6,248 bases of DNA from WUQU01 sp038849025. GTDB lineage: Archaea; Thermoproteota; Bathyarchaeia; Bathyarchaeales; Bathycorpusculaceae. Both the position numbers and the translations under genes were made by a program. The DNA lies in the NCBI GenBank assembly GCA_038849025.1, contig JAWCNE010000069.1, positions 1 through 6,248 on the forward strand, read 5' to 3'. The notes below the pieces were generated by a model, which was not told the origin of the DNA, made no database searches, and worked only from the letters and a program-made list of their open reading frames with translations. Below, in pieces: positions 1 through 6,147 of the stretch (the stretch's first letter is position 1; each line of letters opens with the position of its first letter).

Positions 1-948
1 GCGTCGAGACAGTATGGTTCGTGATTGAGCGCCCTTCTTTTATTTTCATTGCGGATTTAATCTGCGACAAAGTCGCTTCGCCCATTTTAGAAAGAAAATT
101 TAAAATTAAACCATAACGTTGGGAATAAGTAAGTAGTTTCATAACTTCGTCCCTTGCCAGTTTTCCAGCTTCAGAAGCAACCTCATCAACGATTTCTTTT
201 CTCTACATATCACCCCAAATAATGTTAGCCAACCAGGAACACCGTCAAGTTCTTTAACCGCATACTCTCGGCAGAAGGCTTCATTCCAATCTGTTTATCC
301 CACGGTAAGAAATTCTCTAGCCATTTCAGCTGAGAAGTTTTTCATTTGAATTGGACAAAATGTCTTTCCATATAACGGAGAATCTGCTGATTAAATCCAA
401 GGAAATCAGATAAGACACCAACTTCAGAGCCGGTTACAACAACTACATTATAATACGCGTCAACAACATGCGCCAGAAAACGAAGCGTCCATTTATCTCC
501 AAGTATAACCTGCACTTCATCAAAAGCTATAACAAATTTCTTTTTCTTTTCCGCAGCCCAACGATCATCTTTGCGAAAAGTTCGGGGGAGATCCAACTCC
601 TTTTTATTCCACTCAAAGCTGAGTTCGCCATCTAGAACGGATACTCCGTTTATATGCCTTAACGCGTCAACAGGTCTGAGAGCCACTTTTTATCAACTTG
701 TTTAAAAGCCGCTTCCAACCTGCGAATTATGTCCGCGTGAGAGGGATTATATGGCAATCCCTGCAGATCTAAAATGGCGTAAGGGCATCCACGTTTAGCC
801 AGCTCTACATTAACAAATGAAGTCTTACCAGTCCTACGAAGCCCAGACACCACGATCATAGGCGCATAGGACAAAGCCTCGAAAAACTCCTCAAGCTCCT
901 TTTCACGGTTATACAAGTCTTTTTTTTAGGGCGAGGATCAAAATACAA
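1..948 (-). pseudogene. Decayed archaeal AAA-type ATPase with C-terminal winged helix (partial)
   Basis: Relic of an archaeal P-loop ATPase (Pfam ATPase_2 type), a family common beside mobile or accessory DNA in archaea and usually of unknown substrate. Stitched across frames it reads, in order: a probable TTG start at 948 followed by the family motif FDPRPK; NREKELEE; Walker A GLRRTGKTS (818-844); Walker B FVIAFDEVQ (510-536); GSEVG and the DSPLYG stretch (about 420-370); LDGVPGWLTLFG (about 250-210); and a winged-helix-like end (LSKMGEATLSQIKSAMK, about 91-40) still open at position 1. The lesions are a frameshift in an A8 run (920-927), one between about 661 and 686, one at 388-389, an in-frame TAA (295-297), and one in an A4 run (197-200). 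All four frameshifts fit loss of one base. The Walker motifs survive, so decay looks recent, or some lesions are consensus errors. It lies downstream of the thermosome gene in the same orientation. Confidence 0.88.
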
Positions 949-960
949 GAATGGGCACCC

Positions 961-1015
961 ATACCAAGTATACCCACCCCTACTTATAACTTTCACAAAG
1001 ATTATGGCGAGTTAA
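961..1015 (+). repeat. Diverged inverted repeat, copy A
   Basis: Reading the plus strand, ATACCAAGTA, then ACCCCTA, then CTTATAAC recurs on the minus strand at 5983-5928 as ATACCAAGTA, ACCCCTA, CTTAAAAC. About 26 of the first 32 aligned columns match by hand, with two small gaps. A weaker match continues through ATTA-GGC. The two copies face each other across about 5 kb. Copy A overlaps the putative promoter of the ATPase relic; copy B covers the 3' end and flank of an unrecognised gene piece. Confidence 0.45.
983..990 (-). promoter_or_regulatory. Possible TATA box of the ATPase relic
   Basis: GTTATAAG on the minus strand lies about 35-42 nt upstream of the inferred TTG start at 948, a fitting distance for an archaeal TATA box with a short leader. 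It falls inside the diverged repeat that recurs near 5928-5983. Another TATA-like stretch, CATATAAAG, lies further upstream at about 1022-1030. Assignment is by spacing and composition only. Confidence 0.3.
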
Positions 1016-1073
1016 TATGCTTTATATGGGTTATTGCTATAATATAATTCTAAATTGAGAATAATTTTTGAAC

Positions 1074-1085
1074 AGAAAAAAGGGA
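1074..1085 (-). terminator. Possible T-tract terminator of the thermosome gene
   Basis: On the minus strand a CCCTTTTTTCTG stretch (T6) begins about 16 nt after the thermosome stop codon. Archaeal transcription often ends at short T-rich tracts without a strong hairpin, and no convincing hairpin is visible here. The following minus-strand sequence is AT-rich. The position is right, but a T6 tract is common in AT-rich DNA. Confidence 0.35.
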
Positions 1086-1096
1086 TTATTTCAAAT

Positions 1097-2749
1097 TTAG
1101 TATTCTTCGCTTTCGCCTTCGCCTGGCGGTTTTTCCGGCCCTTTTTCTTCTTTTGGTTTTGTTGCTGCTATTACGTCGTCTATGCGGAGTATCATTGATG
1201 CTGATTCTGCGGCTGACTTTACTGCTTGTTCTTTTACGACCACCGGTTCGACTATCCCGTTGCTGTACATGTCTTCAATTTTTCCGGTGAAAACGTTTAC
1301 CCCTTTGTAGTAGCCATCAGTCTTTTCGTGGGCTGCTCTAAGTTCGACTATTATGTCTATGGGTTCCAGCCCCGCGTTTTCAGCGAGTGTTCTCGGAACT
1401 ATTTCTATGGAATCAGCAAAGGCTTCTATGGCGAGTTGTTCGCGGCCGCCAACTTTTGTGGCGTAGTCGCGGAGTTCTTTGGCTATTTCGACTTCTACTG
1501 CGCCGCCGCCTGCCACAATCTTATTGTTTTCCACAACGTCTGAGACTACGGATAGGGCGTCTGTCATGGCTCTTTCTGCTTCGTCAACCATTCTTTCCAG
1601 TCCAGCGCGTATGAGAATGGCGACTGAGCGGGGGTTGGTACATTCTTCGACGAAGATCATCTTGTCCTCGCCTATTTTGCGTTCTTCGACAAGGCCTGCC
1701 TTGCCCAAGTCTTGGGGTGTTAAGTCGTCAAGATCTGTGACTATTCGGCCTCCTGTGGCTCTCGCAAGTTTCTCCATGTCTGATTGCTTTATTCTTCTAG
1801 CTGCTAGTATTCCTTCTTTTGCCAAGAAGTGCTGAGCCATGTCATCTATGCCCTTTTGACAGAAAACAACGTTGGCTCCTGCAGCCTTTATTTTTTCAAC
1901 CATTCCCTTTAGCATTTGGGTTTCTTGGTCTAGGAAGGCTTTCATCTGGGTTGGGTCGCGGATTCTTATTTCGGCGCTGAATTCGGTTTTCTCTATTTCT
2001 AGGGGGCAGTCCAATAGCGCAATTTTTGCATTTTCGACTTTTTTAGGCATGCCACTGTGGACTACTTCCTTGTCAATTATTACGCCGTTCACCAGTTGAG
2101 ATTCAAGAAGCCCTTTTCCAGTCTTTTTTATGATTTGAATGTTATCTATGTCTGCAACTCTTCTTTCGCCTCTCAGCTCGACGATCTGTTTGACGGCGTT
2201 TATGGCTATTTCTGCCAAATGTTCTCTTGCGGTTCCAACGGCTTTGCTCGCCATGGATGTTAAAGCTACTTTGCGAAGGGTTTCTCTGTCTTCGATGTCC
2301 ACGGGCTGTGCAATTTTGTTTATGACTTCTACAGCTTTTTGCGCTGCTTTGCGGTAGCCGCTTACAATTATTGTTGGATGAATGTTTTGGTCTAAGAGTT
2401 CTTCAGCCTTTTTCAGCAGTTCTCCAGCTAAAACCACGGCGGTGGTTGTTCCGTCGCCTACCATGTCGTCCTGGGTTTTTGCCACTTCAACCATCATTTT
2501 TGCTGCTGGATGCTCCACTTCTATCTCGTCTAGGATTGCGGCGCCGTCGTTGGTTATTGTTATGTCTCCTAGGCTGTCGATGAGCATTTTATCCATTCCC
2601 CTAGGTCCTAGAGTTGTCTTCAAGACTTCGCCGATTATTCTGGCCGCTGCTATATTGTTTCTTTGAGCTTCCCTTCCGCGGCTTCGCGTTGTTCCTTCCT
2701 TTAGGATTAAGACGGGTTGACCTGAAGCCGTTGTTGTTAAGTAAGCCAT
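1097..2749 (-). CDS. ths: Thermosome subunit (group II chaperonin)
   Basis: ATP-driven cytosolic chaperonin subunit of 550 aa that assembles into double-ring cages to fold proteins. Visible motifs are LGPRGMDKML (47-56), TNDGAAIL (66-73), DMVGDGTTT (95-103), the apical/helical protrusion region (about 240-280), DALSVVSDVVE (397-407), GGGAVEVE (414-421) and TLAENAGL (454-461), covering equatorial, intermediate and apical domains; length is normal for the family. The ATG at 2749 is preferred over an in-frame TTG at 2764, because GGAGGT sits 7 nt before the ATG and would lie inside the coding region of the longer form. The C-terminus is charged (KPKEEKGPEKPPGEGESEEY) rather than a Gly-Gly-Met repeat. 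It is divergent from the methyltransferase and has its own TATA box. Which paralogue (alpha or beta) cannot be told from sequence alone. Confidence 0.98.
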   Translation of the reverse strand: MAYLTTTASGQPVLILKEGTTRSRGREAQRNNIAAARIIGEVLKTTLGPRGMDKMLIDSLGDITITNDGAAILDEIEVEHPAAKMMVEVAKTQDDMVGDGTTTAVVLAGELLKKAEELLDQNIHPTIIVSGYRKAAQKAVEVINKIAQPVDIEDRETLRKVALTSMASKAVGTAREHLAEIAINAVKQIVELRGERRVADIDNIQIIKKTGKGLLESQLVNGVIIDKEVVHSGMPKKVENAKIALLDCPLEIEKTEFSAEIRIRDPTQMKAFLDQETQMLKGMVEKIKAAGANVVFCQKGIDDMAQHFLAKEGILAARRIKQSDMEKLARATGGRIVTDLDDLTPQDLGKAGLVEERKIGEDKMIFVEECTNPRSVAILIRAGLERMVDEAERAMTDALSVVSDVVENNKIVAGGGAVEVEIAKELRDYATKVGGREQLAIEAFADSIEIVPRTLAENAGLEPIDIIVELRAAHEKTDGYYKGVNVFTGKIEDMYSNGIVEPVVVKEQAVKSAAESASMILRIDDVIAATKPKEEKGPEKPPGEGESEEY

Positions 2750-2756
2750 ATCATTT

Positions 2757-2762
2757 ACCTCC
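2757..2762 (-). promoter_or_regulatory. Ribosome binding site deciding the thermosome start
   Basis: GGAGGT on the minus strand, 7 nt before ATG at 2749. This perfect Shine-Dalgarno core rules against the upstream in-frame TTG at 2764, which overlaps it. Confidence 0.85.
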
Positions 2763-2809
2763 AATCAGGGTTAAAATGTTGCCAATTTGGATAAGCAGAA
2801 ATGCGGCAA

Positions 2810-2817
2810 GATATAAA
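2810..2817 (-). promoter_or_regulatory. TATA box of the thermosome gene
   Basis: TTTATATC on the minus strand, preceded by an A-rich stretch (AAAAAAG) that could serve as the TFB recognition element. A start site about 25 nt downstream (near 2787-2790) would give a leader of roughly 38-40 nt carrying the GGAGGT site. This is a typical archaeal arrangement; the start site is inferred, not seen. Confidence 0.6.
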
Positions 2818-2870
2818 CTTTTTTCTGGAAACCACGATAAATCTGCTTAAACCCGTTAGACAATGTATTC

Positions 2871-2880
2871 AGACATGTCT
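2871..2880. promoter_or_regulatory. Perfect 10-bp palindrome in the divergent promoter region
   Basis: AGACATGTCT equals its own reverse complement. A related AGACAATGT lies just upstream at 2858-2866, giving two similar boxes 13 bp apart. They lie between the thermosome TATA box and the methyltransferase promoter candidates, where a regulator of either gene could bind. It does not resemble a heat-shock regulator site that I can name. Confidence 0.35.
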
Positions 2881-2900
2881 TATCCTCTTTTTAGTACGGC

Positions 2901-2915
2901 GTTTAAATGTTAAAC
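2901..2915. promoter_or_regulatory. Inverted repeat overlapping a TATA-like element
   Basis: GTTTAA-ATG-TTAAAC is a perfect 6-bp inverted repeat with a 3-bp spacer, about 45 bp before the methyltransferase GTG. GTTTAAAT within it could be the TATA box, so a protein bound here would be expected to block transcription. AT-rich composition raises the chance of coincidence. Confidence 0.35.
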
Positions 2916-2916
2916 C

Positions 2917-2923
2917 TTTAAAA
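2917..2923 (+). promoter_or_regulatory. Alternative TATA box of the methyltransferase gene
   Basis: TTTAAAA about 37-43 nt before the GTG at 2960 would give a start site near 2945 and a very short leader. The upstream GTTTAAAT at 2901-2908 would give a leader of about 30 nt and may be the better candidate. The sequence does not decide between them. Confidence 0.35.
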
Positions 2924-2947
2924 GGGAAGGCCTACACATTTTGGGCA

Positions 2948-2954
2948 AGGTGAT
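2948..2954 (+). promoter_or_regulatory. Ribosome binding site of the methyltransferase gene
   Basis: AGGTGAT complements the archaeal anti-Shine-Dalgarno core (GGAGGTGATC) and ends 5 nt before the GTG at 2960. It supports this GTG as the start; the ATG at 2953 is out of frame and meets a stop after four codons. Confidence 0.75.
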
Positions 2955-2959
2955 GTTAA

Positions 2960-3736
2960 GTGGCTAAAAGACAGACTCTTTTTGAAGTGTATGCGAAAAA
3001 TTTAGACCTCAGCAAGCTTTTTGATAGGCTAGGCGCATCTGAACCCGAACTTCTTGCAAGGGAAGTCGAACATTTCACCGTGAAAGAAGCGAGGCGAAGA
3101 GACGAACTCCTCATCCACTATTTTGGGAAGGAAGGCCTAAACACAATAGTGGATGGGGTGGTCAAGTTTTTATTTTCTTCACCAGAGCTTCCAACAGATG
3201 CAAAGGTGCTAGATGTGGGGGCAGGAACAGGATTTTTCACTATTAAGGTGGCTGAAAAAGTGCGCATCAGACTTCCAAAGACTTCATTTTATGCCATGGA
3301 TATGACTCCTGCGATGCTGCTTTCTTTGGTGAAGAAAGACGCTGATGTGCAACCCTTTGTAGGACTGGCTGAAAACCTTGAAGGCAGCACAAAAGAGGCT
3401 AGAAAATATTTTGATATTCCCGATAAGTTTGATGCGGTCTTTTCCACCTTAATGCTTCACCACAGTGTTAAACCAGAGAAAGTTTTCAAAAGCATAAAAA
3501 AGGTTCTTAAGGAAAATGGAAAAGCCATAATTGTTGACCTCTGCGAGCATGGTTTTGAAGAGTTTAAAACAGAAATGGGCGACGTTCATCTCGGCTTTAG
3601 GCTTGAAGAAATTGCGAAGATGGCTGGGAAGGCTTTTGCAGAAGTGCGGGTTGAGAAGATGCGTGGAATATGCTGTGAGTGTTCTGGGCGGGCGGCGGAA
3701 ATTTTCTTTGCATACTTGTATGGCATTTTAGGCTAG
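2960..3736 (+). CDS. Class I SAM-dependent methyltransferase, substrate unknown
   Basis: A 258-aa soluble protein with a Rossmann-type methyltransferase core. Motif I is VLDVGAGTGFF (83-93), the ribose-binding acidic strand end is YAMDMT (111-116), and FDAVFSTLMLHH (157-168) is the motif IV-like strand and loop, followed by VLKENGKAIIVDL (182-193). These match the UbiE/methyltransferase-11 group. The N-terminal 75 residues are helical and charged and may form a substrate cap. The end carries an unusual GICCECSGRAAE (237-248) with three cysteines in four positions, possibly for metal or a thiol substrate. The GTG start follows GGTGAT (2949-2954) with a 5-nt spacer. It overlaps the mntP stop region by 9 bp, tail to tail. 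The substrate cannot be named; a metalloid or small-molecule methyltransferase is one possibility. Confidence 0.9.
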   Translation: MAKRQTLFEVYAKNLDLSKLFDRLGASEPELLAREVEHFTVKEARRRDELLIHYFGKEGLNTIVDGVVKFLFSSPELPTDAKVLDVGAGTGFFTIKVAEKVRIRLPKTSFYAMDMTPAMLLSLVKKDADVQPFVGLAENLEGSTKEARKYFDIPDKFDAVFSTLMLHHSVKPEKVFKSIKKVLKENGKAIIVDLCEHGFEEFKTEMGDVHLGFRLEEIAKMAGKAFAEVRVEKMRGICCECSGRAAEIFFAYLYGILG

Positions 3737-4284
3737 GTGCTCTATAAGTATTTTAAAACCGATGACTATTAGAATTATGCCGCCCGCGATTTCTACCTTG
3801 TTTGGCGAAAGGTTTCTTATTTTGCGCCTAACACAGCGCCTATAAACGACAGTGTAAAAGTTACTGTGCCTATCACTATTATGGGGGTTGATTATGGAGA
3901 CTTTTAGAAGGGCGAAGCTTAGGCCTACCGTCAAAGCGTCTATGCTTGTGGCAATGGAAAGAATTAAAAGCGTGAAAAAACCCAGATTTCTTTTTTCTGC
4001 GCAGTTTTCTGGTTTTGCAGATTCATAGATCATTTTGTAGCCTACAAGAATCAGAAGGGCAAAAGCAAGCCAGTGGTCAACTCCAGATATGAAATCTACC
4101 GTTTTTATGCTGGCAAGCCAGCCCAGCATGGGCATAAAGGCTTGGAATGTCCGAAGGAGAAGGCTATTTTGAATGCTTCATTTCCCCTGTTGCTCCTAAC
4201 TGTGGTTCCTGAGGCAACGGAAACACTGAAGGCGTCCATGGCAAGCCCAAAAGCGACGGCCAAAAGCGTTAGCGGATCCAACAC
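3728..4284 (-). pseudogene. mntP: MntP-type manganese efflux pump, broken by three frameshifts
   Basis: Inner-membrane Mn(II) exporter of the MntP (DUF204) family. Stitched together it is about 185 aa, the full family length, with hydrophobic helices and both signature repeats: GLAMDAFSVSVASGT near the start and SIATSIDALTVGLSF in the middle, each with the conserved Asp; it ends AGGIILIVIGFKILIEHLA. The start is GTG at 4284 or TTG at 4281, just before DPLTLLAVAFG. Three single-base lesions break it: one base missing at 4148-4149 (between SFG and FQAFMPMLGW), one extra C in a C5 run (3883-3887), and one base missing in an A4 run (3820-3823). The last two compensate, leaving 22 residues (PIIVIGTVTFTLSFIGAVLG onward) in the other frame. 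No residue-level decay is evident between lesions. Pseudogene, programmed slippage and consensus error all remain possible. Confidence 0.88.
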
Positions 4285-4330
4285 GCACCATTCTTTAGGG
4301 AATGTGATTTCGTATCAAAAGGCTTTTACA

Positions 4331-4337
4331 TTTAAAA
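4331..4337. promoter_or_regulatory. TATA-like element between mntP and moaD
   Basis: TTTAAAA (TTTTAAA on the minus strand) lies in the 117-bp gap between the divergent mntP and moaD starts, about 47-53 bp before the mntP start. It could serve mntP, or either direction, because the core is nearly symmetric. I see no manganese riboswitch signature in this short gap. Confidence 0.3.
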
Positions 4338-4357
4338 TGCTCATTGTCTACGTAACT

Positions 4358-4365
4358 GTTTAAAT
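4358..4365 (+). promoter_or_regulatory. Probable TATA box of moaD
   Basis: GTTTAAAT followed by TTTGG. A start about 25 nt downstream (near 4386) would just include the GGTGA ribosome site at 4389 and give a short leader. The same GTTTAAAT octamer occurs before the methyltransferase gene. Confidence 0.45.
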
Positions 4366-4388
4366 TTTGGCTTGTGTTTTCTTGTTTT

Positions 4389-4393
4389 GGTGA
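4389..4393 (+). promoter_or_regulatory. Ribosome binding site supporting the short moaD start
   Basis: GGTGA ends 8 nt before TTG at 4402. The alternative GTG start at 4390 lies inside this site, which favours the downstream start. Confidence 0.5.
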
Positions 4394-4401
4394 GCGGCGC
4401 C

Positions 4402-4695
4402 TTGAAGGTTTCGGTGCGTTTCTTCACGACTTTGCGGGAGGTTACTGGAAAGCGGGAAGAAGCCTTAGAGTTTTCCCAAAGCGAAGCGGTGACTGTGGAG
4501 AAGGTGCTTGAGAAACTTGCTGAACGGTATGGTAAAGGGTTCACTGAATATGTTTATGACGGCAGAACAGGCGAGGTTAAGGGTTTTCTCCAGTTTCTCG
4601 TAAATGGGCGGAGCGTCTCAACAATTAAGGGGTTAAAAACGGAACTTGCAGATGGAGATGTTTTAGCAATTATACCGCCTGTGGGCGGAGGCTAA
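4402..4695 (+). CDS. moaD: MoaD/ThiS-family ubiquitin-like sulfur carrier protein
   Basis: A 97-aa beta-grasp protein. The N-terminus KVSVRFFTTLREVTGKREE and the C-terminus ADGDVLAIIPPVGGG are diagnostic of archaeal MoaD-like carriers. The terminal Gly-Gly is normally adenylated by an E1-like enzyme (MoeB/UbaA) and then thiocarboxylated, to supply sulfur for molybdopterin/tungstopterin synthesis or tRNA thiolation; in archaea such proteins can also be conjugated to other proteins (SAMPs). An upstream TTG (4372) and GTG (4390) are in frame, but the TTG at 4402 puts the family-typical Met-Lys-Val at the start and has GGTGA (4389-4393) 8 nt before it. No MoaE or E1 partner lies in the window. 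The next gene on the same strand is a radical SAM protein 83 bp away with its own TATA-like element. Three terminal glycines rather than two are a minor variation. Confidence 0.92.
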   Translation: MKVSVRFFTTLREVTGKREEALEFSQSEAVTVEKVLEKLAERYGKGFTEYVYDGRTGEVKGFLQFLVNGRSVSTIKGLKTELADGDVLAIIPPVGGG

Positions 4696-4732
4696 CAACT
4701 GTTTTGGAAAGCAGTTTATCTTAGCCTATCTC

Positions 4733-4738
4733 TATATA
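4733..4738 (+). promoter_or_regulatory. Possible TATA box of the radical SAM gene
   Basis: TATATA 41-46 nt before the ATG at 4779. The implied start near 4760 gives a leader of about 19 nt with no good Shine-Dalgarno match (only GAG), so translation may start by another route or the gene may be co-transcribed with moaD. Confidence 0.4.
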
Positions 4739-4778
4739 GTTTTTAGGCTTGAAAACGCCTTTATTATTTTGAGTCTGT

Positions 4779-5894
4779 ATGGGAAAATGCCAATTGTGCG
4801 GTCAAAAGTCACAACTCATTTCCGATAACCTTGGCGTTTGTCTAAAATGCATAAGAGAAACGCCTGAAGAAGCCCTTGCAATCACGCGAGAGGTGCATGC
4901 GAAAAGTCGAGCGGTTTATGGCTTGCCCGCTGAACCGCCTAGAGAGGCTAATGGAATACCTTGCGGAGTCTGCGCCAACAACTGCGCTATAGGCATGGGC
5001 AAAAGCGGTTTTTGCGGCCTTGTTTGGAACGTGAATGGGCGTCTTGTTCGTTTCGGCGGGACAGCGGGGCAAGGCGTTTTAGAATGGTATTATGATGGTT
5101 TGCCAACCAACTGTGTCAGCTGGTGGTTTTGTCCTGGCTGCACTGGAAGCGGCTACCCGAAATACGCTTACAAGCCCGAAGGGGAATATGGCTACTATAA
5201 TTTGGCGGTTTTTTACGGCGCATGCAGCTACGACTGCCTCTTCTGCCAGAACTGGTACTACCGCAACCTTTCAGCAAGGCATAAGCCAGTGATGAGCGCG
5301 GAAGCCCTAGCCCAAAAAGCCCTAGACAAGCGGGTTTCATGCATATGCTATTTTGGAGGAGACCCATCACCGCAGATGCCCCACTCGATTGAGACAAGCC
5401 GCATAGCCTTGGAAAAGGCCGAAGCGGAAAAGCGTATCTTGCGTGTTTGTTGGGAAACAAACGGCTACATGAACCTACAGCTTGCAGAAAAGGCTGCGGA
5501 ATACGCCCTAGAAAGCGGCGGTAACATAAAATTCGATTTAAAAGCGTGGAACGAAGGGCTGAATATTGCCTTATGTGGAGTCTCAAATAAGCCAACTTTA
5601 GAAAACTTCCGTCAGATAGGAGAAAAATACTATGGTAAACGCCCTGAACTGCCAGTTTTGACGGCCAGCACGCTGCTTGTGCCAGGCTATGTGGACGCTG
5701 AAGAGGTTGAAAGCATAGCCAAATTCATAAGCCAGATAAACCCGGAAATCCCATACACGCTTTTGGCTTTTTATCCATGCTATGTGATGAATGACTTGCC
5801 AACAACAAGCCGAAAACAAGCCCATGAATGCCAAAAAGCCGCTGAGAAGCACTTAAAAAACGTACGTATAGGAAACATACATTTACTATCATAG
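4779..5894 (+). CDS. Cysteine-rich radical SAM protein, PflA/AmmeMemoRadiSam-like
   Basis: A 371-aa radical SAM enzyme of the COG1180 (pyruvate-formate-lyase-activase-like) group. The [4Fe-4S]/SAM motif is CSYDCLFCQNW (149-159), the CX3CX2C form; the SAM-contacting GGDPSPQ follows at 193-199. The N-terminus adds a zinc-ribbon-like pair of CxxC knuckles (C4, C7, C21, C24), then CGVCANNCAIGMGKSGFCG (62-80, cysteines 62, 65, 69, 79), resembling the leader of AmmeMemoRadiSam enzymes, then C112, C118 and C121 (NCVSWWFCPGC). These could hold zinc and an auxiliary cluster. The reaction is not predictable; relatives activate glycyl radical enzymes or modify proteins. The ATG is well placed before the first knuckle, though without a clear ribosome site. 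It follows moaD by 83 bp on the same strand, which hints at, but does not prove, a shared pathway. The end of the gene is intact. Confidence 0.93.
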   Translation: MGKCQLCGQKSQLISDNLGVCLKCIRETPEEALAITREVHAKSRAVYGLPAEPPREANGIPCGVCANNCAIGMGKSGFCGLVWNVNGRLVRFGGTAGQGVLEWYYDGLPTNCVSWWFCPGCTGSGYPKYAYKPEGEYGYYNLAVFYGACSYDCLFCQNWYYRNLSARHKPVMSAEALAQKALDKRVSCICYFGGDPSPQMPHSIETSRIALEKAEAEKRILRVCWETNGYMNLQLAEKAAEYALESGGNIKFDLKAWNEGLNIALCGVSNKPTLENFRQIGEKYYGKRPELPVLTASTLLVPGYVDAEEVESIAKFISQINPEIPYTLLAFYPCYVMNDLPTTSRKQAHECQKAAEKHLKNVRIGNIHLLS

Positions 5895-5927
5895 TCAACT
5901 ATTTGGCATTTCATTAGGATGCTCCTT

Positions 5928-5983
5928 GTTGACTGCCGTAATTAATTTCAATGTTTTAAGGGTAGGGGTAGTTTACTTGGTAT
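5928..5983 (-). repeat. Diverged inverted repeat, copy B
   Basis: Minus-strand partner of the copy at 961-1015. It starts ATACCAAGTA at 5983, covers the last codons of the unrecognised gene piece (YQVNYPYP and its stop) and runs about 28 nt past that stop. The match is strongest over the first 32 columns and weak after that. Confidence 0.45.
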
Positions 5984-6147
5984 ATTTTGCCTTTGCCGTT
6001 ATCGTAAAGTTTAGTGAAATGGGTTGGATGCAGCTTATCGTCAAATATGAGGCGTAACAGTGTTGTTTGAGATCCTAGTGTTGTTGGTTGATAAACGCCG
6101 TTGCTTTCTGTTAGATACTCTGAAGCGTTGTACCACTTCGCGCTGAT
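5956..6147 (-). pseudogene. C-terminal piece of an unrecognised protein, no start codon
   Basis: An open frame of 63 codons runs from just after a TAA (6148-6150) to a TAA at 5956-5958. It begins around SAKWYNASEYLTESNG and ends GKGKIYQVNYPYP. Codon use is orderly and the composition (many Tyr, Thr, Leu) looks like a real protein. It has no ATG, GTG or TTG in its first part, so it is most likely the tail of a longer gene whose front was lost. I do not recognise the family. It joins the racemase piece in a different frame, and the two overlap by a few codons near 6125-6147. Confidence 0.5.

Noticed and set aside
1226..2850. Several plus-strand open frames of 68-118 codons
   Set aside because: They lie antisense to the thermosome gene, which has full family motifs; their composition (runs of Ser, Ala, Leu, Arg) is what antisense of a conserved gene gives. 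No ribosome sites or recognisable domains.
4073..4363. Plus-strand frame of 96 codons
   Set aside because: It is antisense to the mntP N-terminal region, whose MDAFSVSVASGT signature is clear on the minus strand.
4745..4760. AGGC-N8-GCCT hairpin followed by a T-rich stretch, as terminator or attenuator for moaD
   Set aside because: The stem is only 4 bp, and a second GCCTA at 4724-4728 could pair equally well. Too weak to call.
5116..5852. Minus-strand frames of 159 and 84 codons
   Set aside because: Antisense shadows of the radical SAM gene; no domain or start signal.
5893..6057. Hydrophobic plus-strand frame (VGVVYLVYFAFAVIV)
   Set aside because: It overlaps the minus-strand tail piece, which has better coding character, and it has no ribosome site or clear start. 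The hydrophobicity probably reflects T-rich antisense sequence.
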